Shown here piece after piece: positions 34,351 to 45,435 of a DNA stretch of 64,000 nucleotides. A program made the position numbers and the translations under genes. A model generated the notes under the pieces. That model had not been told where the DNA came from. It made no database searches and saw nothing but the letters and a program-made list of their open reading frames with translations. The stretch's first letter is position 1. Each line of letters begins with the position of its first letter. Origin of the DNA: Hysterangium stoloniferum (lineage: Eukaryota > Basidiomycota > Agaricomycetes > Hysterangiales > Hysterangiaceae); NCBI GenBank assembly GCA_015178975.1, contig WHVD01000020.1, positions 806,001 through 870,000 of the forward strand. The letters are read 5' to 3'.

Positions 34351-34761
34351 TCACAAACAATCAAAGGTAATATTCAACAACTCTTCGACGCATCAAATTC
34401 GACTCAACAAAGCCGAACATTATTCAACAACATTGAATCTCTTTTGACATGTCTCATTTCGACATCATGTATGATTTCATTATTAGTTCATAACATAGTC
34501 ATAACGATATGAAGAAAAGCATAAAAGGGTTACAAAAGGAACAAGGGAAGTCAGTCAAAATATCTGTATATTAGTGATATTAGTAATCTATCTTGTTGTA
34601 ACTTCTTCAAGAAATACTTCCATGAGTTCTTGTGACTGGTAATAGCCTCTTACTTCATTGACAGGGTGAATATATACTTCGTCGAACGAGACTTTCGAAT
34701 TCAATTAGTAGAATATTATTCAACTTTATTGAAGAATATGAAGAATAATCAATTTGTGACA
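34351..34761 (+). mobile_element. 5' LTR of gypsy element 2
   Basis: Matches 44991-45391 (TCACAAACAATCAAAGGTAA start, TGACA end). Its first ~30 bases, present in the 3' LTR as TGTCACAACTGT, are missing. The left flank ends GCAA and the base run after the 3' LTR is GCAAC, which may be the original target duplication. Confidence 0.85.
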
Positions 34762-34785
34762 GTATATTTCAACCATCAACTGTTG

Positions 34786-36600
34786 ATGAAGCCCAGGATG
34801 CAATCCGAGACTACCAAAGCATCGAGTTCTACAGCACTCCAATCCATGGCTCCCATTCCTTCACTGAGAGTTATTCAGCCATCGCAAATTCCAGTTTCCC
34901 CTTTGACCAAAACCCGATGAGCTACGATGTCTTCAACTCGAGAATCTGGAGAAGTTCGAGAAGAACTGATCTTGCCAATTCAAGAATCCAAATCTCCTTT
35001 AACGCCTTTGCCTGAATCTCCACCTCCCGAACCTGTTACATCTGAAGATGAATCAATGTTACGACATTGCAGAGATGCGCTTGGAAAAGTATTGAAGGAT
35101 CAGATGTCTTCGAAGGAGCCCGAAATCACAGTGAATAAGGGAGGATATCTGAAAACTATTAAGTATACCAAATTCTAATATACTCTAAAGGTCATTTAAA
35201 CATCTGGGATGTGATTCAAACATAATTTGGTTTTTAAAACTTTCAAAAAGTTTTAAACTCTCTCATACATTACAAACTAATGAATCTTTCTGGACACAAG
35301 TAGACAATAAAAAAAATTAGTAGTTTGAAATACTAATACTTTTAAAAAATAGATACCTTTAAATAGTCCATTCCATGCATATGTATATCATTGGCACCTC
35401 TAAATACATATGTATTACTTCGGAATAGATCTGTCAATCTAAACAGATTTCTACTTGATTCAACATACCCAGAATATATAGGAGGTTTTACTTAATAAAG
35501 ACAGCTGTGGTATGAAAAATTTTTAGTAATATTTTACATATTTTACATGGAAATAACTTCATTACAACTTTTAAAAAACAAAGTACTAATAAAAGTATTA
35601 GTGGGCATCTGTAAAAGGAAGGAAATTATATACAATGGAATTTGTTAAATAACTATGGGTTGTATAAGATGTAATATGGAGAACTATTTCTGATAGTTGT
35701 TTTTTGATGATATAATTGTTTCAGAATAGATATCACTATTTAAAGATGGAATTTTGTAAAAATAAGACTTTTATTAGTAAATATTTGAGATTATAGTAAT
35801 TATAAACACCCTCCAAGCCTGAAGAGTTTACTGGAGAAGAACCTTCGATGTTGAAGAATTTTATCGCTCAATGTGAAATGGTCTTTTGATCCCAACCAAA
35901 ATCGTTTGAATCCGATCAATCAAAAATTACAATGGTAACTTCATATTTCTGGAAAACGGCTCAAGAGTGGTGGCAACCTTTTCTATTAAATCCCCCAATT
36001 CCTCCGCCATCTTTCCTTGTGGATTATCTCGATTTTCTAGATGAATTATATGCTCAGTTTGGAGAAATTGATGCAGAAGGAGAAGCCGAAGAAAAACTCG
36101 ATAATCTTCGAATGAAAACTCATCATCATGTTGCAAAGTATTTGAGTCAATTTACAAGTCTTGCTGCTCAAACTCAATATGACGAATTCGCTTTATGACA
36201 ATGATTTTATAAAGGACTTCTGAATCGAATTAAGGACGAAATAGTGAAGCTTCAAGTTCAGCCCAAAAGTTTTGCTGAACTGTGAATGGCAGCCCTTCGA
36301 CTCGATTCTTACTATTGGATGCAAGAGAATGAACGACAACTTCGACTTCAAGAACATTTAGGCCTTTGACTTAAGTGAAACCATCTTCGACAATTTTAGG
36401 ACCTGATGGACAATTACTTCCTGCCGAACGAGACAGAAGATTTAAAGAAGGGTTATGTATATTATGTGGAGAGAAAGGCCATTTGGCGAGGGATTTCCCA
36501 AAAAGAAAAACTCGTCAAATTGCAAAAGGACGAATTGTTGAAGTCCAAGATTCGACAACTCAATCCGACCAGTCGAATCAAACATTGAATGTTAAATTAG
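34786..36600 (+). pseudogene. Gypsy element 2 gag
   Basis: Gag starts at ATG 34786 (MKPRMQSETTK). It has a Pro/Ser-rich N-terminus, a short acidic region (LPESPPPEPVTSEDES), the gag core from about 35806 (KPEEFTGEEPSMLKNFIAQC, WQPFLL...LDELYAQFGE) and a zinc knuckle CILCGEKGHLARDF near 36450 whose last Cys is Phe. In-frame TGA codons replace expected Arg at about 34917, 36196, 36283 and 36367. An AT-rich insertion (35180-35806) splits the frame after KYTKF. Confidence 0.8.
35180..35806. mobile_element. AT-rich insertion in gag
   Basis: About 630 very AT-rich bases with no open frame interrupt gag between KYTK and PSKPEEF. ACTAATACTTTT near 35330 and AAAGTATTAGT near 35595 are inverted copies. 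A TATA flanks both sides, suggesting a MITE-like insertion, but I cannot delimit terminal inverted repeats. Confidence 0.4.
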
Positions 36601-36604
36601 AAAA

Positions 36605-38846
36605 TTGAAAAGGGATACTCTTCAGGCATGTGAAGAGTATCAAAGAAGACTCGATCATGCCGAAAAAGATTCCTGTGTAATATTACGAGCGGTAAGAATT
36701 TCTGATTCTTTAATTATTGAACTTAAATCGAAAAAAATTCCGAAAATGAAAGCATTAATTGATTCAGGATCTAGTCATCTTTTTATGGACAAAACATTTG
36801 CATGACAAAATAATCTATCTTTTGACCAATTGAAAATCTGTTATCATTAAAATTAATTCACGGATCAACTCCGACATCAGGACAAATCACATATACAACT
36901 ACATTACAAGTTTACTTTCCATCTGGGCAAATTCAAGAATTACAATTCTTTCTAACCAATCTCGACTCGTCTTGTCAAGTGGTATTAGGACTCAACTGGC
37001 TGAAGCAATCCAATCCTGCGATTGACTGGTGATCTGGCCGTATATCGTTCAAACCTACTTCGACACCTTCGACAAATCCAAATCCAATTCAACCGTCAAT
37101 CGAAACATTATTGGAAGAGAAGCATGCTTCGACCTCGGCAAGTCATTCATCGATATCTGAGAAAATCCATGAAGAATCAAAATCTGAGACTGTCAATCCG
37201 AATATCAACATAGTCAATCAAAAGACTTTCTTACGAGCTGCGAAAGCAAAAGACTCTCAAACTTTTGTGGTCTTTATTCGCGATGAATCTTTCAAGACTT
37301 GTAAGGCCTCTGGTGCAAAAACTACGACTTCAACTTCATTTGACATACCAAACATTCCGACTGAATACTCCGACTTCTCAGACATTTTTGACAAAAAGGA
37401 AGCTGAAGCTTTACCTCAACATCAAAGTTATGATCACGCTATCCCATTAGAAGAAGGAACTATTCCACCTATGGGCCCGATCTATTCGTTATCCAAGACA
37501 GAACTTCAAGTGTTATGAGAATATCTCCAAGAGAACCTTTCGAAGAAGTTTATTCGATCGTCACAATCTCCCGCCAGCGCATCAATTTTATTCATTAAGA
37601 AGAAAGACGGAAGCCTATGACTTTGCATCGATTATCGAGGACTTAATAAAATCACACAGAAAAACCAATATCCACTTCCTTTAATTCCTGATCTCTTCAA
37701 ATGGCAAAATATTTTATGAAAATCAATCTCCGAGGTGCCTATAATTTAGTTAGGATTGCTCCAGGAGATGAGTGGAAAACAGCCTTTCAAACTCAATATG
37801 GATCTTTCAAATATTTGGTTATGCCTTTTGGACTATGCAACGCTCTGACAACCTTTCAACAATTAATGAATGAAATATTTTCAGATTTACTTGATATTTG
37901 GGTAATTATCTATCTCAACAACATACTAATATTTTCCAACAATCTTGAAGAACATTTATGACATGTTCAGGAAGTTCTTCGACGGCTTCAACAAAATCGA
38001 TTATTTGCAAACCCCGAAAAATGCGAATTTCACAAAACCAGTGTCGAGTTTCTAGGATATGTTATTTCCCCTCAAGGTGTATATATGGATGAAGAAAAAA
38101 TCAAGACTGGCCCGAACCACAAAAAGTCCGTGACATTCAATCATTTTTAGGACTTGCAAATTTCTATTGAAGATTTATTCCAAGTTATTCTGAAATTGTT
38201 TTACCATTGACTCAACTTACTTGAAAAAAGGTTCAATGGCATTTCGACAAAAAATGTCGACATGCATTTAACTATTTGAAAAAAGAATTTACTCCAGCTC
38301 CAATTTTAATTCATTGGAATCCAGACTATAAACCTATACTCAAAACTGATGCTTCTGATCATGCTATAGCTTCAATATTTTCTATGCAGACTCCCGATAA
38401 CAAGATTCATCCAGTCACTTATCATTCAAGAACTCTTTTGACCTCCAAAATTAACTACGACACTTACGATAAAGAATTATTAGCAATATTTGAATCTTTC
38501 AAAATTTGGCGACATTATTTTGAAGAAACAAAAGAACCAATTGAAGTTTTAATGGATCACAAGAATCTCAAATATTTTGCGACAACTCGAATTTTGTCTC
38601 AATGACAAGCTCAATGGGCAGAATATTTATCAACCTTTAATTTGATTATTCAATTTCGACTGGGAAAACTAAATTTGAAAACAGATGTTCTTTCCAGAAG
38701 AAATGATGTTTATCCAAATGAACCCGACTACTCGAAAAAGAATCCAACTAATCTTTGACCGGTATTTACAAATGAGCAAATTCAAACTTCCTTACGTGCA
38801 ACATATTATCTTCCAATAGCGAGAAAAGCTACTCTCATTATGGATA
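36605..38846 (+). pseudogene. Gypsy element 2 pol: protease, RT, RNase H
   Basis: Protease MKALIDSGSSHLFMD near 36748-36795. [13 protein letters not shown] and [13 protein letters not shown] (37585-37655), then after a small deletion and frame change [29 protein letters not shown] and [11 protein letters not shown] at about 37911. The usual YLDD catalytic pair is Asn-Asn. RNase H: ILKTDASDHA, YDKELLAIFESFKIWRHYFE and VLMDHKNL (38340-38575), then the connection VYPNEPDY and TLIMDTD, interrupted by an LTR. At least eight TGA codons stand where Arg is expected. Confidence 0.85.
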
Positions 38847-38851
38847 CGGAT

Positions 38852-39908
38852 TGTTAAGTTCCCGAACAAAGCTCCACGGATAGTCCCGCGGAGGTTTCCG
38901 GTAACTATTCCGAACACACACTTGCTTCCGGGAAATAGTCCCACGGAGTCCCCGGGCAATAGGTCCTGGGAAAGTTCCGGGGATTATTAGTACAGGGAAC
39001 AGTGATATCAGAATAATTACCAGAAAGATATGGTGAACGACTGAGATGGACTTGGCTTCAGCTTATAGGCTGCGCCCTCGTACACTCATTCGGGTGTCCA
39101 TATTTCGAGCTGACAGAATGCATACAGGAAGGTATAGATTCTGGAGTTCCCATGGGAGTTCCGGGAATCGAGTATGCAGACAGACAAGAGGACTAGAGAC
39201 TGTTCAAGGATCAAACTTGTTCGGGGGAAAACTAGTTCGAGATTGAAACTGGATTCTAAGTACATGAACATAGCAGACTTATATAGACTGTGAAATGTAA
39301 TAATACCAAATCCGGTATTAATGAGAGGCAGAACTATTAAACATAAAACAAAACAGGTAAATACTAAACTGGGAATTAGGGACGGAACGGAACGGGAGCG
39401 GAGAACGAATCATGACAGATCATTTAACCATAACTGGAGCGGGGCTCAGTTAGAGGGGTTCCGGAAGTCCGGTCGGAGTCCGGTGACTTGGTGCACAAGA
39501 TAGTGTCGGGTATAGACAGGCTTGATGTGCAGGAGGTCCGGTGGAGTCCGGTGGGTTTTCCAATGACTGGTGTGTGAGACGCAGAGACAGATAACAGGAG
39601 CGGGGTTCTATGCTCTGTTAGAGGGGGTTCCAGGAGTCCGGTCGGAGTCCGGTGACTGGTACATAAGACACAGAGTGTCGGGTGTACATAGAGTGGAGTC
39701 CGGAGTCCGGAGGGGTCCGAGGACTGGTGTATGAGACATGGAGGGTTAGGTGCAGACAGGTGGGGTGCGTACAGAGAGTCAGGCATAAACAAGTTGACAT
39801 GTGGGCTCCCGTGGGAACTCCGGTTGTTACTATACAATATAGAGGGTCGGGAGCATGTAGGACGGGGTCCGGGGGCCCGGAGGCCGGCGGGTTTTCCGGT
39901 TCCTGACA
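38852..39908 (+). mobile_element. Solo LTR, TGTTA family, 1057 bp, in pol
   Basis: TGTTAAGTTCCCG...GTTCCTGACA, flanked by CGGAT at 38847-38851 and 39909-39913. Pol continues on the other side (DTD / QLLKDIFK). It contains TTGGCTTCAGCTTATAGGCTG at about 39052 and GC-rich GTCCGGTCGGAGTCCGGTGA-type repeats (39465-39720). Confidence 0.95.
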
Positions 39909-39913
39909 CGGAT

Positions 39914-42672
39914 CAACTATTGAAAGATATATTCAAAGCTCAAAAAGAAGATCAATTTACTCTCAACAAAATTCAACAGATTTCCGACGGTACCGAAGAA
40001 GATTGGCAAAAGAACGAACAAGACTTTTTATGTTTCTGAAACAGAATTTATGTTCCCGATTATCAAACTCTACGACTTCGAGTTCTTCAATCATGACACG
40101 ATCATATTATGGCAGGCCATTTCGGTCAAATGAAAACGTATCGGACAATATATCGAGATTTCTTTTGGCCACAACTCTGACAAGATATTCAAGATTTTAT
40201 TCGATCATGTGTAATGTGTACAAAATCAAAAACTCCACGACATCGACCCATTGGATTACTTAAGCAACTTCCGATTCCTCTTCAACCATGGGATTTGATT
40301 TCAATGGACTTTATCAAACAATTGCCAACCTCAAATGGTTATGACTCAATACTCATAATCGTCGATCGACTTTCGAAACAAGCAATATTCATTCCAACTT
40401 ATACTACGAGTAATGCTCCCGAACTCACTCGACTTTTTGTATTACATGTCTTTTCAAAACATGGAGTCCCCAGTCATGTAACTTCCAATCAAGGATCCGA
40501 ATTTGTGTCGCATTTCTTTTGATCTCTTGGAACAGCACTCGACATGAAATTACATTTCACTTCGGGATATCATCCTGAAGGTGATGGACAAACTGAACGA
40601 GTCAATCAAACCCTTGAACAATATTTACAAATATATTCCAATTATCAACAAGACAATTGGGCTGATGTGAGGTATCAGCTTTATCTCATAATTTTCTCTT
40701 AATTTTCTTTGAATTTATTAATATTTTCTTGATTTTATTGTATTTTTATTATATTTTTATTGTGAAATATAGGCTCTATTCCTTTTAACTTCACATAATA
40801 ATAGCACAGATGAACTCATATTATGCTATTATATCTTAGTTAATTTATTATAATTTTTAACTAATTATTTATATTTTATTTACTTAGTTATTACCTTTCG
40901 GCACCTTGCTGCAGCCTAGTTTGCGCATTTTGGAGTCATGTGACTTATTAGATAAGCCTCTGGTGTCGGGATGTCACAAAGGTCACGAATGTGACTACTT
41001 GAGTCACACAAGTCACGATTGTGACTACCCGAGTCATTATTAAATTCCACCAACTCATCGTTTGCTTCTGTCCCGGGACCGCGGCCTTGAACCTTCATGT
41101 TCAAGCAAGAGGTTACAACCCTTGTCTCAGAGAAGAGAATCACATGATAGACAAAGGGTAAATAATGAGTAGAATATGAGGTCATTATGATCTCACTAAT
41201 GACCTCATAAACTAAATAGTTAGCTAATCATTGAGTTATCAAAATGTATATAAGGAGGGCCAAGTTTCCAATAAAACCAATCTATCTCTCACATATTTGC
41301 AGCACAGCACCAGCTTATCTAATCATCCTAAGGACAATAATAGCCTTAGTCTGATACACTAACTGCAAGCACCTACACTTGCAGCATCTTGAATCTTTGT
41401 CAGCAACTCTTGGACTTAGCTAATCGTCTAAGTTCCCCCAGCCTCACAGCTACCCTTTAGGCTTATTAATTAGATAATAAACCTAATAAGTATCTAAGTA
41501 TCCTTACTGAAATCCCTGCCAATACTAGATTACTCAAGGCCCAGCCCTAAGTTTATTGAATTAATCAAGTACAAGCACTCAGATAATCCAATACATATTA
41601 TCTTCTCTATTAATAAATTATTTAACACCTTGTTAAATTAATAGTTACAAATAAGCATACAAGAATCCGAAGCTCTTATATCAAGTCTCTGCCAAGTTAC
41701 TGCGCATATATTCAGCTTCCAGCCCCTATTCTCAAGGAATAGTTCTTTTATTTGCTAAAAGAGTCATAGACAGTTCTATTGAACCTTTCAATAATCAAAA
41801 TAAGCATTGATTTGAGTGGTTTAAGCTTCATAGTGCAGCTCATTAATCTATCAGTATTTAAATTACTGGACCTTTGCTTGTTTTATTGTTGAAGCTCTGT
41901 GACACTATAGCATATATTGAGCTATCTAAGAGAATCCCCTGAATACATTACAGCTGAATTACTTCCTTTCGCCAAATTCGCTTACAACAATGCACCTTCC
42001 GAAACAACTGGTGAAACACCATTTTTTGCTAATAAAGGTTATCATCCATTGTTAGAAATTCACCCTGAAAAAGATCTAGCTTCCGCTCTAGCTCGTGATT
42101 ATACGACAGATCTCGAAGCTCTACATAAACATCTCAAATCAAATATCCAGAAAGTGTAAATACGTTATCAAAAATATTCCGACATACATCGAAAAGAATC
42201 ATTCGACTTTCCAATCCATTCTCAAGTCTTCATACGATCCGACTTCATTTGAACGACTCGACCATCAAAAAAATTATCGGAAAAATTATTAGGCCCATTT
42301 GAAATCATTGCTCAACCAGGATCTCATTCATATATATTAAAACTCCCCAATCATCTCAAAGGAATTCATCCCATCTTTCATGTCTCAATGTTAGAACCGT
42401 TTTATCCCAATACTTTTCCAAATTGAAAACAACCTCCTCCTCCACCAATTTATGTTGAAGAACAACCCAAATATGAAATTCAAGAAATTTTGGATTCAAA
42501 ATTCAATAAAAGATATAAAGATTCGTTATGATATCTAGTTGCTTGGTTAGGTTATGAAGGAACAGACGAAGAAACTTCGTGGTTAGGATCTCAAGATCTT
42601 GAACATGCTTGCTTTTGAGCTTATCGAAGAATTTCATCAAAAATATCCAAATCTTCCATGACATTAAAAAAT
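39914..42672 (+). pseudogene. Gypsy element 2 pol: integrase and chromodomain
   Basis: Integrase: HDHIMAGHFGQMKTYRTIYR zinc-binding start, CVMCTKSKTP (40210-40240), SMDFIKQLP with the first Asp, DRLSKQAIFIPT, SNQGSEFVSHFF (usual D replaced by N) and HPEGDGQTERVNQT with the Glu. A 1287-bp LTR splits it after NWA; it resumes LLPFAKFAYNN at 41958. C-terminal part: LLGPFEIIAQPGSHSYILKL and HPIFHVSMLEPF, then chromodomain LVAWLGYEGTDEETS near 42540-42590 and, one frame over, ELIEEFHQKYPNLP to ~42660. TGA replaces Arg at several sites (for example 40519). Confidence 0.85.
40666..41952 (+). mobile_element. Solo LTR, GTGAC-cluster family, 1287 bp
   Basis: TGTGAGGTATCAG...GAATACATTACA, with target duplication GCTGA at 40661-40665 and 41953-41957, inserted in the integrase. 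A cluster of GTGAC/GTCAC words lies at 40938-41035, TATATAAGGAGG at ~41247 marks the promoter, and GCTTATCTAATCATCCTAAGG follows in the presumed transcribed part. Closest relative: 43396-44660. Confidence 0.95.
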
Positions 42673-42772
42673 TACATTCAACTATCTTTCAACACTTATT
42701 TCGACATCTATTTGACAAAATCGAAAAACATCAAAATGCCAAAAACATCAATTATATCAAAATTTTAAGTAT

Positions 42773-44880
42773 CTACAAATCTTCAATTCCTTCCTCTTTC
42801 AATTCTGCCATCTTATCAAACCATGCCCCCCTAAATCTTCCACTATTAATGCTAATGTCAGTCTCCTCACTAAAATCACCACTTTCGACCAATTTTTTTG
42901 ACAAAACTGAAAAATCCTTTCTGAACGCTTTGACCTCACCGATTAAATCTTCCATAGTTTCCTCTAATTTCAACATCCTTTCACGAATCGAGTTTATTTC
43001 CTTCTCCAAGTGATTATCCAACCAATGTTCCAACCTTCTCGACTGCCTAGAAAAATTTGACATTCTTGACATAATATTCTGACGGACATTCTTCCTTTGG
43101 CCAAGTTTACAAATCCCGGCACTACCATCTGCACTTTCATTTTCCAATTCTTCAATCACATTTCGACTCTTTTTTTCGGTTTCGACATGGTTTTCCAGCT
43201 GGCCTATTTATGGTCCAATAACAGGCCTGATGCAATTGATTGCACCAATCGCAATTCAATGATGCGTTAGTTTTCTTGCACACGAAATTCATGTTAAAAC
43301 ACATTGTGCAACTGGAAAAAAACAAATTAGCAAAATTGACAAAAATTTGACAAAAACGAAAGATTACAAATTTTCTGATTTTGCCTCAAATTCCCTGTGA
43401 TGTATCCAGTTGATATTCACGAATTTTCCCTTAATTTTCCCGAATTTATTTTATTTTATTTTATTCTATTTTATTTTATTTATTCTTTCAAGAATTAGGC
43501 TATTTCCTTTTAACTTCGAATACTCAAAGCTTCGAATGACATCACATTATGTAATCGAAGCCTAGAGCGGCCGAAATATAAATATAATAAAGCTGGGTTA
43601 TCTAATTTTGAGAGGCCGGGTTTTTATTATATTATATTACTACATATATGCGCATTATTATCGCGCGATCACGTGACATCACGTGACGACGACGTCACGA
43701 TGTGTTTACAAATTGTCACGAGTAGTTTTCGCAGCCGCCCGGCCACGTTTATTTCCGTTTCGGCGCCACAGCTTATTTTGCTTCCACCCTCGGCCATCCC
43801 GGGTTTATTTCCTGACTCGACCGGTTCAGACCTTCAGTTCGGATCTTCGAGTCGGGTGATAGCTATGACATCATAGCGGAATTATAGAAACTTTTAGAAG
43901 CTTCTAATAATTTCCTAATTAGTTATTTAGATATTATTAAGCAAAAATCTCTACATGTATAAAAGGAGGCCTAAATCACTGAATAAACTACTACTACTTT
44001 ACTACTATCAACAGCACCAGCTCAAAGCTTATCTAATCATCCTAAGGACAAAAATAGCCTTAGTCTGATATCTAACTGCAAGCACCTACACTTGCAGCAT
44101 CTTGAACTCTTTCTCTTGAACTTAGCTAATTCATCTAAGTTTCCTCAGCTTCCCGGAAAACCCTTAGGCTTACTAATCACTTAAGTAAACCTAATAAATT
44201 CTCATTACTGAAATCCCTGCCCGTTTAGGTTATTCAAGAGCCCATTTTAACAGCACAGTTAATCGATCTTTAAACAAACACTTGGATATTCGACTCTCAG
44301 ACAATTTCTCTATTTATATATTATTTAACAGCTTGTTAAATCTTTATAAATAGTAAACTAAAAGGCTACAAGAAAGCGAAGGCTTACGACAAGTTTCCGC
44401 CGACTTATTGCGCATATATTCAGCTCCCGAACCTTTATTCTCAAGGAGAACTTAACTTTCGTAGAGCACGTCACTACAAGTTCATCTGAATTTGTCAAGA
44501 GACCAAACAAATATTGACTTTAGTTGTTTAAGCTTAATAGCGCAGCTAATTAATCTATCAGTATTTAAATTACTGGACCTTTATTTGTTTATTTCTTGAA
44601 TCCCTTGCCGTGTCAACATTTGTTAATTATTTGAGAGAGTAAATAGCCGGATTCCTTACATTCCCATTGCATCCCAATTCCCTTATGAGTCACCTTATTG
44701 AATGGTTCTTCGCAATCTTCTATCTGCTTTTTGGGAAGTTCTTCTAAAAAACAACTAATTAACTAATTTTAAAGAAATCCCAGAAATCGACTTACCAACC
44801 ACATCAACAACTGCATCTTTATCCTCGAAACCCAAAAACTTGGATCCTGATTCAAGCTGATCGACTTGTATGTCAGACAT
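42773..44880 (-). pseudogene. Antisense spliced gene in gypsy element: Zn(2)Cys6-like cluster plus coiled coil
   Basis: On the minus strand: exon 1 44880-44796 (MSDIQVDQLESGSKFLGF...), intron 44795-44744 (GTAAGTCG...TTTTAG), exon 2 44743-44661 continuing at 43395 after a solo LTR, intron 43367-43312 (GTAATCT...TTCCAG), exon 3 43311-42773. Phases agree at both introns. Exon 3 opens with cysteines spaced C-X2-C-X6-C-X8-C-X2-C-X6-C, exactly the Gal4-type Zn(2)Cys6 spacing, then a basic run. An extra A in an A-run (about 43183-43177) shifts the frame; beyond it is a ~110-residue charged coiled coil (HLEKEINSIRERMLKLEETM) and a stop at 42773. The start is 80 bases from the 3' LTR, inside the element. 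DNA binding is inferred from spacing only. Confidence 0.65.
43396..44660 (+). mobile_element. Solo LTR, GTGAC-cluster family, 1265 bp, in the antisense gene
   Basis: TGTGATGTATCC...GATTCCTTACA with TTCCC at 43391-43395 and 44661-44665. It shares long segments with 40666-41952 (GCTTATCTAATCATCCTAAGG; ATCTATCAGTATTTAAATTACTGG). The cluster ATCACGTGACATCACGTGAC lies at ~43668-43687 and TATAAAAGGAGG at ~43960. It interrupts exon 2 of the antisense gene. Confidence 0.95.
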
Positions 44881-44947
44881 TGATTGATGAACACCAAAAT
44901 AGACAATGAAAAAACTTTTCAAACTCCAACCTCATGGGCTCGGTCAC

Positions 44948-44960
44948 AAAGGGAGGATAC
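44948..44960 (+). promoter_or_regulatory. Polypurine tract of gypsy element 2
   Basis: AAAGGGAGGATAC directly precedes the 3' LTR start TGTCAC at 44961, the position expected for the plus-strand priming site of an LTR retrotransposon. Confidence 0.7.
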
Positions 44961-45391
44961 TGTCACAACTGTAACAAGTCACAACATTGTCACAAACAAT
45001 CAAAGGTAATATTCGACAACTCTTCAATGCATCGAATTCGACTCGACAAAGCTGAACATTATTCGACAACATCGAATCTCTTTCAACATGTCTCATTTCA
45101 ACGTCATGTATGATTTCATTATTAGTTCATAACATAGTCATAATGATATGAAGAAAAGCATAAAAGGGCTACAAAAGGAATGAGGGAAGTCAGTCGAAAT
45201 ATCTCTACATTAGTTATATTAGTAATCTATCTTGTTGTAACTTCTTCGACAAATACTTCCGTGAGTTCTCGTGACTGGTAATAGCCTCTTACTTCATCGA
45301 CAGGGTGAATATATACTTCATCGAACGAGGCTTTTGAATTCAATTAGTAGAATATTATTCGACTTTATTGAAAAATAATTGATTCATGACA
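44961..45391 (+). mobile_element. 3' LTR of gypsy element 2
   Basis: 431 bp, TGTCACAACTGT...TTCATGACA. It differs from the 5' LTR mostly by C/T and G/A changes at CG sites (for example TTCGACAAC against TTCAACAAC), in line with CpG decay after insertion. Confidence 0.9.
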
Positions 45392-45435
45392 GCAACGTCT
45401 AAACCTAAGACTATACTTCAGGTATAATTACACTT

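Noticed and set aside
34786..42672. TGA used as an Arg or Trp codon (recoding)
   Set aside because: Normal CGA and TGG codons are still common in the same frames, frameshifts and missense changes at catalytic residues occur too, and neighbouring genes use TGA as a stop. Decay explains it better.
43396..44660. Antisense gene intron containing the LTR
   Set aside because: The LTR has its own TTCCC duplication and sits within exon 2 sequence; the true introns are 52 and 56 nt long on either side.
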